From: Leeuwenhoekiella sp. MAR_2009_132
GTDB taxonomy: Bacteria > Bacteroidota > Bacteroidia > Flavobacteriales > Flavobacteriaceae
Reading direction: 5' to 3'
Assembly: GCF_000687915.1 (NCBI RefSeq)
Contig: NZ_JHZY01000004.1
Location: 2,118,001-2,182,000, forward strand
DNA length: 64,000 nucleotides
The translations under genes were made by a program, and so were the position numbers. This document shows positions 8,568-16,082 of this stretch, one piece after another. The notes beneath the pieces were generated by a model. It did no database searches. It worked only from the letters and a program-made list of their open reading frames with translations, and had not been told where the DNA came from. The first letter of the stretch is position 1; every line of letters begins with the position of its first letter.

Positions 8568-8846
8568 ATGAATATACCATTTTTTATTAGCGGCGCAGAA
8601 ATAGGCTTTATCGTTTTTATCATTGTAATGGTATTTGGCGCAGATAAGGTTCCTGATATTGCAAGAGGTCTGGGCAAGGGTATGCGTACGTTAAAAGACG
8701 CTACAAATGACATTAAGACTGAAATTACCAAAAGCGCAGACAAACAAGGCATCAATACAGATATCGCTAAGGATGTTAAGAAAGAAATAGATGATGCTAA
8801 AAAGCATATCAATGAAATTACGGGCAGTGTAAAGCGTAATTTATAA
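8568..8846 (+). CDS. tatA: Sec-independent protein translocase subunit TatA
   Basis: A 92-residue Tat pore-forming subunit. A short N-terminal extension is followed by one membrane helix (about residues 8-23), the hinge FGADKVP and an amphipathic helix DIARGLGKGMRTLKDATND, then a charged tail; this is the standard TatA/E layout. The usual FG-P position is FGADKVP here. There is no tatB-like gene nearby, and tatC is encoded 48 kb away at 56735 on the other strand, so this lineage probably runs a minimal TatAC system. One bona fide-looking Tat-type substrate candidate is the M15 carboxypeptidase at 1107. Confidence 0.93.
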   Translation: MNIPFFISGAEIGFIVFIIVMVFGADKVPDIARGLGKGMRTLKDATNDIKTEITKSADKQGINTDIAKDVKKEIDDAKKHINEITGSVKRNL

Positions 8847-9002
8847 ATCTATTGAATAGGTACTTTGCTTAAACGAAGTAAAATGCCAACACCGTGAAGG
8901 ACTCGTAAAAGTTTTAAATAATTAGGATTGTCAAAAAATTTATGAGTTATTATTCAGAAATTAGTAATATCTTCATATCAAATTCAATAATAACTAATTG
9001 CC

Positions 9003-9052
9003 ATTTTAAAAAGTGATATTGCTTTGTAAGATTGATGTATCACTTTTAAAAT
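9003..9052. other. near-perfect inverted repeat, hairpin in the tatA 3' region
   Basis: ATTTTAAAAAGTGATA at 9003-9018 pairs with TATCACTTTTAAAAT at 9038-9052, with one bulged A and a 19-nt loop. It lies between tatA and the converging methyltransferase gene. A long AU-rich stem of this kind could stabilise or process the tatA message. The surrounding 8847-9073 interval has no coding potential that I can see. Confidence 0.5.
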
Positions 9053-9075
9053 ATTTTACCACGTGTTAATTATTA

Positions 9076-9108
9076 AATCCCGTCTTTCAAGATGGGATTT
9101 TTTTTCGG
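9076..9108 (+). terminator. intrinsic terminator overlapping the 3' end of the O-methyltransferase gene
   Basis: AATCCCGTCTT and AAGATGGGATT form an 11-bp stem with one G-U pair and a 2-nt loop, followed by a run of eight T on the plus strand. The right arm and T-run overlap the last codons of the minus-strand methyltransferase. It best serves plus-strand transcripts from tatA and may act weakly in the other direction. Confidence 0.7.
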
Positions 9109-9737
9109 CTAATGGTAAGTCCATCCCTAATGGTAAGAAGCACTGTCTCCAGACGAGAATCTTCCGCGAGTAATTTATTATACTCTAGAAGTGCGCGTGT
9201 AGAAACATCCTTAGGATTAAGCTCTTCAATAACCTTACCGCTCCACAAGACATTGTCTGATAGCAAAATTCCACCGGGTTTAATTCGATCTACAATAAGA
9301 TCAAAATACGCGGGATAATTGGGTTTGTCTGCATCTATAAAAACAAGGTCAAACTGTTCTTCAAGCGATGGTATGATATCTAAAGCAGGCCCTAAATGTT
9401 GTTTAATATTTTCTGAATACTCAGAAGCGTCAAAGTATTTTTTCTGAAAATCTACGAGTTCTTCATTAACATCTATGGTATGCAAAATACCGTCGTGTTG
9501 TAACCCTTCTGCAAGGCATAAAGCTGAATAACCTGTATAAGTGCCTATTTCTAAAATAACTTTAGGATTTACCAGTTTTGAAATCATACTTAAAATGCGC
9601 CCCTGATAATGTCCACTAAGCATACGTGGTTGTACAACTTTTTGGTAGGTTTCCCGGGTTAGCTCTTTTAGCAGTGGTGGTTCTTTTTCAGAATGTGCCA
9701 CGGCATAGTCATCGAGTTCTTCAGAAATAAAATGCAT
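9087..9737 (-). CDS. class I O-methyltransferase, catechol/caffeoyl-CoA type
   Basis: A 216-residue SAM-dependent, cation-dependent O-methyltransferase (Methyltransf_3 family). Motif I is EIGTYTGYSALCLAEGL near residues 72-88, the acidic SAM-ribose residue lies in HTIDVNEELV, and the metal-site segments FIDADKPNY and LLSDNVLWSGKV follow. The family methylates one hydroxyl of vicinal diols on small aromatics. It is the last gene of the kynU-kmo operon, 5 nt after kmo, so 3-hydroxykynurenine, 3-hydroxyanthranilate or a derived o-aminophenol is a reasonable but unproven substrate. Its final codons also form part of a terminator. Confidence 0.88.
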   Translation of the reverse strand: MHFISEELDDYAVAHSEKEPPLLKELTRETYQKVVQPRMLSGHYQGRILSMISKLVNPKVILEIGTYTGYSALCLAEGLQHDGILHTIDVNEELVDFQKKYFDASEYSENIKQHLGPALDIIPSLEEQFDLVFIDADKPNYPAYFDLIVDRIKPGGILLSDNVLWSGKVIEELNPKDVSTRALLEYNKLLAEDSRLETVLLTIRDGLTISRKKIPS

Positions 9738-9742
9738 AGTGT

Positions 9743-11149
9743 CTAATCTTCTTCTAAACCTTCAACGACCTCGTCATCGTGAAGCATTTTTCGGGTTTCT
9801 TGTTTTACAAGATCTAACTTTTCGTGCAATGTCATACTCGCTGTAAACTTTCCGTCGTGAATGAGGTTTAAAATGGCCTTATCCTGCACACGGCCGCGAC
9901 GCATAGCTTCAGAATAGCGTAAATCTTCTCTAAATGTCACCAGCGAATATTTAGAGAAATATTCTTTGGGAAATTCTGTTTCAAATGCGATTTCCAGTTT
10001 ACGTTTCTCCTGAAAAATAGGTCTGGCGGTGTGGGCTTTCATCTCGTGAAAGTTATCTACAGCAAGATCTGCAATAGCATCTGTATCTTCTTTGCGCTCT
10101 TCCTGATAAGCCTTAAATACAGCTTTCCAATCGCCCTGATGTAGATCTAGATACTTGTCTAGTACATGAATATCTTCAAAGGCAGAGTTCATACCCTGGC
10201 CGTAAAAAGGTACAATCCCGTGCGCGGCATCACCCAGCAATAAAACTTTTCCGTAGGCGTGCCAAGGAGAACATTTTATAGTGCCTAATGGGGATGTGGG
10301 GTTTTGTGCAAACTCTTCTAAAAGATTAGGCATCAAAGCGAGCGCATCAGGGAACTCTCTTTCAAAATAATCTTTGATTGCAGCGGCTGTATTTAAACTT
10401 TCAAAACTGTCTTTGCCTTCTTCCCAGGATAAGAATAATGTTACTGTAAAACTCCCGTCAAGGTTGGGGAGAGCAATCATCATATCTTTACCTCTTGGCC
10501 AGATGTGCAACGCATTTTTTTCTACAAGAAATCCACCATCTGCCGCAGGCGGAAATGATAATTCTTTATAACCGTGGGTTAAAAAATCCTGACCATAACT
10601 AAATAAAAATTTGCGATGATCTAGCATGCTTTTGCGCAATGCAGAGCCCACACCGTCTGCTCCCATAACCACATCTGCGGTATATTGAGTTGTGATATGT
10701 GTTTTGTAATCTTCAAAACTTGCCTTTCCCGTTTCTAAATCTACACCGGTACACTTTTGATTAAAATGCATTGTAATCCCGGGCATGTTATCACATTCGT
10801 CAAGAAGCATAATGTTGAGGTCTTCTCGCGAAATAGAGTTTATATATTCGTGACTCCTTCCGCTATATGGGCTCATAAAAAGTTGACCATCTGTACTGTG
10901 TATCATACGCCCCTTCATAGGGATGCAAAGCGGTAAGACTTTATCTTCAAGTCCTGCCAGGCGTAAGCCTTTCATCCCACGATCTGAAAATGCCAGATTA
11001 ATAGAACGCCCAGAATCTACAATTTCCTCGCGTAGATCAGGACGTTTTTCCATGAGCGTAACTTTATAACCACGCTGCGCCATGCGTAATGCAAGTAGTG
11101 AACCGCAAAGTCCTGCGCCTATTACTAATATATGTTCTTGATTTTTCAA
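9743..11149 (-). CDS. kmo: kynurenine 3-monooxygenase
   Basis: A 468-residue FAD-dependent aromatic hydroxylase that converts L-kynurenine to 3-hydroxykynurenine with NADPH and oxygen. The Rossmann motif GAGLCGSLLALRMAQRGYKV begins near residue 10, the acidic end of the second strand is LMEKRPD, the middle DG motif is VVMGADGVGSALRKSM, and the FAD-ribityl motif is LLGDAAHGIVPFYGQGMNS; all are in the order of the human and Pseudomonas enzymes. A C-terminal helical region (after about 380) matches membrane- or substrate-contact helices of the family. It follows kynU by 38 nt and precedes the methyltransferase by 5 nt. Confidence 0.93.
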   Translation of the reverse strand: MKNQEHILVIGAGLCGSLLALRMAQRGYKVTLMEKRPDLREEIVDSGRSINLAFSDRGMKGLRLAGLEDKVLPLCIPMKGRMIHSTDGQLFMSPYSGRSHEYINSISREDLNIMLLDECDNMPGITMHFNQKCTGVDLETGKASFEDYKTHITTQYTADVVMGADGVGSALRKSMLDHRKFLFSYGQDFLTHGYKELSFPPAADGGFLVEKNALHIWPRGKDMMIALPNLDGSFTVTLFLSWEEGKDSFESLNTAAAIKDYFEREFPDALALMPNLLEEFAQNPTSPLGTIKCSPWHAYGKVLLLGDAAHGIVPFYGQGMNSAFEDIHVLDKYLDLHQGDWKAVFKAYQEERKEDTDAIADLAVDNFHEMKAHTARPIFQEKRKLEIAFETEFPKEYFSKYSLVTFREDLRYSEAMRRGRVQDKAILNLIHDGKFTASMTLHEKLDLVKQETRKMLHDDEVVEGLEED

Positions 11150-11187
11150 AAGTGGCTTGTTAATGGGCAGTCTTTTAAAACGACCGT

Positions 11188-12477
11188 TTATTTTTTAGCT
11201 AAAAGTTCTTTTAATCTTTGGGTCATTTCAAATACATCTTCAAAGCTGTTGTATAGTGGGGCAGGAGCTACACGTATCACATCTGGCTCTCTCCAATCAC
11301 AAATAATACCTGCCTGCATAAAACCATCATGCATACTCTTATCTGCATTTTTTACCTGTATAGATAACTGGCAACCGCGCTCGTCTGGGCTTGAAGGCGT
11401 TAAAATAGCTATACGATCATCATTTAAATCCTTGATAAGGAATTCTAAATAGCCTGTAATTTTTCTTGATTTTGCACGTATGTTTTGAAATCCTGCTTCT
11501 GCAAAAATCTCTAATGATGCCCGTATAGGTGCCATAGAAAGTATAGGCGGATTGCTCAACTGCCACCCTTCTGCACCTTCAATAGGATCAAAATCGACAC
11601 GCATATTAAAACGGCTGTCCATTTTATGTCCCCACCAGCCAGTAAAACGAGGTATATCTTTATTATTTGCGTGACGCTCGTGCACAAAACAGCCTCCTAT
11701 TGCTCCCGGGCCGCTATTTAAATATTTATAAGTACACCAGACTGCAAAGTCAGGACCGTTATCGTGAAGGTCTGCGTCTATGTTACCTACACCGTGAGCA
11801 AGGTCAAAGCCTACTTTGCAGCCATATTTATGACCTAATTGGGTAATCTCTTTAATCGGGTATTTTTGCCCGGTGTAGTAATTAGAATTACCTATCATAA
11901 CCAGGGCAATCTCTTCTCCATGCTCGGCCATTAACGCTTCAAGATCTTCAAAACGGCATAAATGTTCTCCCGGTCGTGGTTTCCACAATACTAAGGAGCT
12001 CTCCGGGTCAAAACCTTTTTCTTTTATTTGAGATTTTACAGCATAACTATCTGAAGGAAAAGCGTCACTCTCAATTAAAATTTTATGACGTGTAGCAGTA
12101 GGTCTGTAGAAAGATACCATCATCAAATGTAAATTTGTTGAAAGCGTATTCATTATTACCACCTCACCAGGTTTTGCGCCTACAATATCTGCCATAGGTT
12201 TGGTAAGAATTTCGTGGTATTCCGTCCACGGCACTTTCGCTTTAAAATGACCTTCTACAGCTATTTCTGCCCAGTTGTCTAGCTCTTCTGCGACATAATT
12301 GCGTGCCTTTTTAGGCTGAAGTCCTAACGAGTTTCCGCAGAGGTAAATGAGGTTTTTGCCATTTTCATCTTTTGGAAGATTAAATTTCTCCCGAAAGTGT
12401 GCTAACGGATCTTCTGCATCAGCCTGTTTTGCGTAGGCTAACGAGTTTTTAAACGTATTTTTTTCTTTCTCTAACAT
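11188..12477 (-). CDS. kynU: kynureninase
   Basis: A PLP enzyme that cleaves kynurenine or 3-hydroxykynurenine to anthranilate or 3-hydroxyanthranilate plus alanine. I prefer the ATG at 12477, giving 429 residues that begin MLEKEKNTF; a start at 12495 adds only six residues. The PLP lysine lies in WCTYKYLNSGPGAIGG and the Asp of the cofactor pocket in VGFDLAHGVGNID; the SNPPILSM and GWWGHK segments are typical. It heads the three-gene operon. No tryptophan dioxygenase or 3-hydroxyanthranilate dioxygenase gene is in the window, so entry and exit steps must be elsewhere. Confidence 0.93.
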   Translation of the reverse strand: MLEKEKNTFKNSLAYAKQADAEDPLAHFREKFNLPKDENGKNLIYLCGNSLGLQPKKARNYVAEELDNWAEIAVEGHFKAKVPWTEYHEILTKPMADIVGAKPGEVVIMNTLSTNLHLMMVSFYRPTATRHKILIESDAFPSDSYAVKSQIKEKGFDPESSLVLWKPRPGEHLCRFEDLEALMAEHGEEIALVMIGNSNYYTGQKYPIKEITQLGHKYGCKVGFDLAHGVGNIDADLHDNGPDFAVWCTYKYLNSGPGAIGGCFVHERHANNKDIPRFTGWWGHKMDSRFNMRVDFDPIEGAEGWQLSNPPILSMAPIRASLEIFAEAGFQNIRAKSRKITGYLEFLIKDLNDDRIAILTPSSPDERGCQLSIQVKNADKSMHDGFMQAGIICDWREPDVIRVAPAPLYNSFEDVFEMTQRLKELLAKK

Positions 12478-12560
12478 AGACTGTAAAAATAGCAATTAAA
12501 ATACTTTTACGCGGTGCTTAGATTTTTGGTATTTTGTGGGATTGTAAATAAAACTATGCT

Positions 12561-13718
12561 ATGAAAGCGCTTCGCCTTGTTTTTAGTACTATGAGATACT
12601 TTACTCCAGTATTTCTGTTTGCAACTTTGAATATAATTTTTGGCACCTGGGCGATATATATCCCTGAAATTACAGCGAAGCTTCAAATAAGTGAGGGTAA
12701 ATTAGGCTTTGCCGTTTTCTTTATGGCGTTAGGAACTCTAGCGACGATTCCCTTTGTACCTAGAATTATTAAATTTCTTGAATTAGGAAAAGCAATTATG
12801 GTTGCCGTTAGTGGTTTTTGTATCGTTTTTATAGGTCCGTTTTTAGCACCTACCTATGTACTTTTGTGTGTCTCTCTTTTTGCAGTCGGTATTTTTTCGG
12901 GCTTGATGGACGTTACTATAAACACGCTGGTTACCGAAATCGAAAAAAGAGATAAGGTACATTTTATGTCGGTATCTCACGGTTTTTTTAGTTTAGGCGG
13001 AATGCTAGGCGCCGGTATAGGCACGTTGCTAATACCTTATATAAAATTACCTTGGTATCATATGGCCGGAGTAATCGTGCTCATGATAATCATAAACTTT
13101 TCAATGCGTAAAAATTATATGCATTTAAAAGCAGTAAAAGAGGGCGGTGAGACACATTTTAAGCTAAAAAATTTAAGGCCATTAGTAGGTCTGTCAATCA
13201 TAGGTTTTTTAGTAATGGCAGCAGAAGGAGCAATTGTAGATTGGAGTGCACTATATCTGGAAAAGGTAACCTTTGCAGCAATAACTCTTGTGGGAATGGG
13301 CTATACTATATTTAATGGGATGATGGCCTTAGGTAGATTTTTTGGCGATAGCATCAGTTCAAAATATGGGTCGAGGCTTATTATGATTGCAGGATGTTTT
13401 ACAGCGACCCTGGGTTTTAGTCTGGTATTAAGTGCAGAAACTTCGCCAGCATTAGTAGGTTTTGGATTTGTAGGTTTAGGGCTATCTCTGGTTGTCCCCG
13501 AACTGTTTAGATACAGCGGAAATTTAAAAGGCATCAATGCAGCCGAAGGAATTAGTTTTATTGCAGGAACGGGTTTTGTGGGCTTATTACTAGGGCCTGT
13601 ATTTCTGGGCTTTCTGGCGGAAACATTTAATCTTAAAGGAAGCTTTATAGCTTTATTACTATTTACATTTCTAGCAGGAATCGTAGCAATCACATTAAAA
13701 CGACATAAAAAAGCTTAA
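12561..13718 (+). CDS. MFS transporter (YbjJ-like)
   Basis: A 385-residue, about 12-helix major facilitator. The N-terminal repeat has the sequence IFGTWAIYIPEITAKL, seen in the YbjJ/FucP-like branch, and the second half begins after a short cytoplasmic loop near residue 200. Start is the ATG at 12561; another ATG 10 codons later is possible because the true first helix begins at MRYFTPVFLF. The gene is divergent from kynU with a 65-83-nt gap, so co-regulation with kynurenine metabolism is possible. Substrate is unknown; both sugar and aromatic-compound export occur in related groups. Confidence 0.82.
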   Translation: MKALRLVFSTMRYFTPVFLFATLNIIFGTWAIYIPEITAKLQISEGKLGFAVFFMALGTLATIPFVPRIIKFLELGKAIMVAVSGFCIVFIGPFLAPTYVLLCVSLFAVGIFSGLMDVTINTLVTEIEKRDKVHFMSVSHGFFSLGGMLGAGIGTLLIPYIKLPWYHMAGVIVLMIIINFSMRKNYMHLKAVKEGGETHFKLKNLRPLVGLSIIGFLVMAAEGAIVDWSALYLEKVTFAAITLVGMGYTIFNGMMALGRFFGDSISSKYGSRLIMIAGCFTATLGFSLVLSAETSPALVGFGFVGLGLSLVVPELFRYSGNLKGINAAEGISFIAGTGFVGLLLGPVFLGFLAETFNLKGSFIALLLFTFLAGIVAITLKRHKKA

Positions 13719-13773
13719 TAAACTGATTTAAATAGCACAGTAGACTAACTGAAATAAGCAAGATTGTTTCTTA

Positions 13774-13880
13774 GCGTGAAGGATAGTAGCAGATAGCCCA
13801 CAGCTGCTGTTGAGCCTCATGCGAAACAGTAGTGAGGACTAGAAGCGTATAGCCTGACCCGAAGGGACACGCCCAAATTT
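13774..13880 (+). ncRNA. candidate structured RNA (Flavo-1-like)
   Basis: Non-coding, GC-richer segment with a closing stem GCGTG (13774-13778) to CACGC (13868-13872), an internal hairpin CCC-GAA-GGG at 13858-13866, a palindrome ACAGCTGCTGT and a CCTCA/TGAGG pair. The wording AGCAGATAGCCC and AGCGTATAGCCTGACCC with GGGACACGCCC resembles the Flavo-1 candidate RNA class of Bacteroidota as I remember it; I could not check it against a model. A short T-run follows. The function of that class is unknown. Confidence 0.5.
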
Positions 13881-13912
13881 TTAATAAACGCAATTGGGTA
13901 CTGAGTTACCGT

Positions 13913-13947
13913 GTAAAAAAAAAGCCACCTGATGTTCAGATGGCTTT
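13913..13947 (-). terminator. intrinsic terminator of the lipoprotein gene
   Basis: Read on the minus strand, AAAGCCATCTGA and TCAGGTGGCTTT form a 12-bp stem with one G-U pair and a 3-nt loop, followed by nine T. It lies 22 nt after the stop of the minus-strand lipoprotein gene. Confidence 0.85.
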
Positions 13948-13968
13948 AAACTTTTAAATACGAATTGT

Positions 13969-14682
13969 TTACTCTTCGGTTTTTACAGCGATATCTGTAA
14001 AATACAAGTGTACAGCGTCTTCAGGAGCCTTGTGATCTGATGCGATTTTTAAACCCTTATAATCGTTATAATCTTCCCAGGTAGTTACCATTGAAAATTC
14101 TGAAACATTACCTCTGCGATAAATCCACTCACGTACCATAAACGTATCATCGTAGAAAAAATCATAAGCATCTCCAGGGGTGTAGCCGCCCTCATCGCCA
14201 TACGTAATCGTGATTTTTTTCAAAAGTTGCTTGCTCATTGGGGCAGTGGCAGTGTCCTGTACCGTTAGATTTGTCCCTTCATTATCCCATACTAAATGCA
14301 TAGGAGCTAATAGCCAGTACGCATCGTTTATAAAGCCTTTATCTGCATTCATAGCAAGACTATCTACACTTTTACGGTTGTAATTAATAGTGTCTTCGGG
14401 GCTCATCATGGTAACATCGTCTGTCTTTGGATTCCATTTCCAGGCGCGTGCAAAATGACTGTCACCGCGGTCAACGTTAAAAGTAAATTGCAATTCTGAA
14501 ACCTTATCCCAATTTTCTAAACCGCTAGCCTCAGCAATTTTATAAGCAACCTCTTGCTCTGGAGTACGTTCTTCTTGAATAGCTTGTGTTTCAATAGTGT
14601 TTTCTGAAACTTCAGTTTTTGTTTCTGTTTTACAAGAAACTAATGCAGCAACTGCTACAAGAGTAAGTAATATTTTTTTCAT
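13969..14682 (-). CDS. predicted lipoprotein, LolA-like beta protein
   Basis: A 237-residue lipoprotein: signal MKKILLTLVAVAALVSC with Cys17 as the lipidation site, then a Glu/Thr-rich linker to about residue 45. The rest is predicted beta-rich with Trp-containing repeats (FARAWKWNPKTDDVTM, YDFFYDDTFMVREWIYRR) similar to outer-membrane lipoprotein-sorting or DUF6503-type proteins. I am not certain of the exact family. No enzyme motif is seen. It is monocistronic, with its own terminator and a -7 element at 14702-14709. Confidence 0.65.
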   Translation of the reverse strand: MKKILLTLVAVAALVSCKTETKTEVSENTIETQAIQEERTPEQEVAYKIAEASGLENWDKVSELQFTFNVDRGDSHFARAWKWNPKTDDVTMMSPEDTINYNRKSVDSLAMNADKGFINDAYWLLAPMHLVWDNEGTNLTVQDTATAPMSKQLLKKITITYGDEGGYTPGDAYDFFYDDTFMVREWIYRRGNVSEFSMVTTWEDYNDYKGLKIASDHKAPEDAVHLYFTDIAVKTEE

Positions 14683-14701
14683 AGTAACTTAGTTTAAGTT
14701 G

Positions 14702-14709
14702 CAAAAATA
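14702..14709 (-). promoter_or_regulatory. -7 promoter element of the lipoprotein gene
   Basis: On the minus strand it reads TATTTTTG, a TANNTTTG match, 19 nt before the ATG at 14682. The gene upstream is divergent, so this gap (14683-14877) must carry both promoters. Confidence 0.45.
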
Positions 14710-14877
14710 CAAACGTTTCCGTTAGGTTTTACGTAGTGATTCTTTATTTAGAGCGGTAATCAAATGTGTGCTAATACCACCCTAAGCGGTAAGTTTTTGG
14801 CATTTTTCCGACTATATAGCAGTAATTAGAAATACTCTTAAACCCTAAATTTGAACGTAAATCTTAATCTTAAAAAG

Positions 14878-15594
14878 ATGAAAACGATACTTCACAAAGC
14901 AGATACTCGTGGTGATGCTAATCACGGATGGTTACACAGCAAACACTCATTTAGTTTTGCAAATTATTACAATCCTGAACGTATGAATTTTGGCGTTCTA
15001 CGTGTTTTAAATGATGATCAGGTAAGCGGCGGAATGGGTTTTGGTACCCACCCGCATCAAAATATGGAAATCATTTCTATACCGCTTTCTGGTGATTTAG
15101 AACACAAAGACAGTATGGGAAATACGACGGTGATTAAAGAAGGAGATATACAGGTGATGAGTGCAGGCACCGGCGTGCAGCATAGTGAGTATAACAAAAA
15201 TAAAGATGAAACTGTAAAGTTTCTACAGATTTGGGTGATCCCAAATCAACACAATGTTGAGCCACGTTACGATCAAATAACGCTTGATAAAGCAGATCGT
15301 AAAAACAAACTGCAGCAGGTTCTTTCGCCCAATAAAGATGATGCAGGAGTTTGGGTCTATCAGGATGCATGGTTCAATATGGTTGATTTGGAAGCCGGAA
15401 AATCGGTTACATATGATTTTAATAAAAAAGGCAATGGTCTTTATATTTTTGTATTGGAAGGAAGCATTACCGCAGATGATCAAAAATTAGAGCGCAGAGA
15501 TGCTTTAGGTGTTCTGGAGACTAATGCTGTAACGCTTACCGCTTCTGAAAATGCTTCGGTATTGTTGATGGAGGTGCCTATGCAATTGAGTTAA
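14878..15594 (+). CDS. pirin family protein (YhhW-like bicupin)
   Basis: The ATG at 14878 gives 238 residues beginning MKTILHKADTRGD; an upstream TTG frame adds nine unlikely residues. The N-terminal cupin holds the metal-site motif THPHQNMEIIS and the later Q-H-S-E-Y segment with a His and Glu in the expected places; the second cupin lacks a full metal set, as in YhhW. YhhW has quercetinase activity in vitro and other pirins are redox sensors, so the role is an oxidative or aromatic-compound function at best guess. The gene is monocistronic. Confidence 0.88.
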   Translation: MKTILHKADTRGDANHGWLHSKHSFSFANYYNPERMNFGVLRVLNDDQVSGGMGFGTHPHQNMEIISIPLSGDLEHKDSMGNTTVIKEGDIQVMSAGTGVQHSEYNKNKDETVKFLQIWVIPNQHNVEPRYDQITLDKADRKNKLQQVLSPNKDDAGVWVYQDAWFNMVDLEAGKSVTYDFNKKGNGLYIFVLEGSITADDQKLERRDALGVLETNAVTLTASENASVLLMEVPMQLS

Positions 15595-15706
15595 ATTATC
15601 GAATTCTGAAAATTTGACAGTCTTTTTTTGAGCGAGAGCTTTCCGGGTTTAATTGGTATTTTTTTTGTTTGGCATAAGCCAAAACTATTAATTAAACCTT
15701 ATAATT

Positions 15707-15922
15707 ATGGAAACACCAATTGAGTTAGAGTTAGTAGGAAAAAAAGATGATATGTACGTCCTAAAATATCCGGGTTTGCATGTTCCCATCAATGTAAATT
15801 TTGAACTTTTAGAAAAGTTTAGAAAAAGTACCGAATACATTGTAAAGGAATCTCCTACATTTCTCAAGAATCAAGAAAATCCCTGGATGGGAAATACATC
15901 ACCCGACAGCATTAGGGCATAA
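15707..15922 (+). CDS. small conserved-looking protein of unknown function
   Basis: A 71-residue acidic/basic mixed protein with no signal, membrane segment or cysteine. It begins METPIELELVGKKDDMYVLKYPG, which suggests a small beta-sheet, and ends in a Pro/Ser/Asn-rich tail. It has a clean ATG, a 112-nt leader region and its own terminator 11 nt after the stop, which together support a real gene. I do not recognise the family. Codon use resembles the neighbours. Confidence 0.55.
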   Translation: METPIELELVGKKDDMYVLKYPGLHVPINVNFELLEKFRKSTEYIVKESPTFLKNQENPWMGNTSPDSIRA

Positions 15923-15933
15923 ACTTACGCAAA

Positions 15934-15962
15934 AAAAGAGATGGTTTACCGTCTCTTTTTTA
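15934..15962 (+). terminator. intrinsic terminator after the 71-aa gene
   Basis: AAAAGAGATGG and CCGTCTCTTTT pair over 11 bp (one G-U) around TTTA and are followed by more T. This closes the small gene's transcript before the MFS exporter. Confidence 0.8.
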
Positions 15963-16057
15963 ATTTCAAAATCACTACAACGATATCTTAAGAAAAACGG
16001 TTCTAGTTTTACAATTTTAATAACATCTCAAAGCCAATTTGTTGCAGAATCAAGCCT

Positions 16058-16065
16058 TAATTTTG
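16058..16065 (+). promoter_or_regulatory. -7 promoter element of the Bcr/CflA exporter gene
   Basis: TAATTTTG matches TANNTTTG and ends 17 nt before the ATG at 16083. A TTTG at 16038-16041 sits 16 nt upstream as a possible -33 element. Confidence 0.5.
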
Positions 16066-16082
16066 CAAACGCAAAGCCCGTT

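Noticed and set aside
8540..8812. Minus-strand frame of 90 codons over tatA
   Set aside because: tatA on the plus strand has a complete family signature, and the antisense frame has no signal or domain.
13301..13693. Open frame of 130 codons on the minus strand inside the MFS gene
   Set aside because: It is a shadow of a conserved membrane-protein gene: high Pro, Asn and Ile, no start context, no family pattern. The same applies to 16247-16633, 11132-11452 and 34748-35095.
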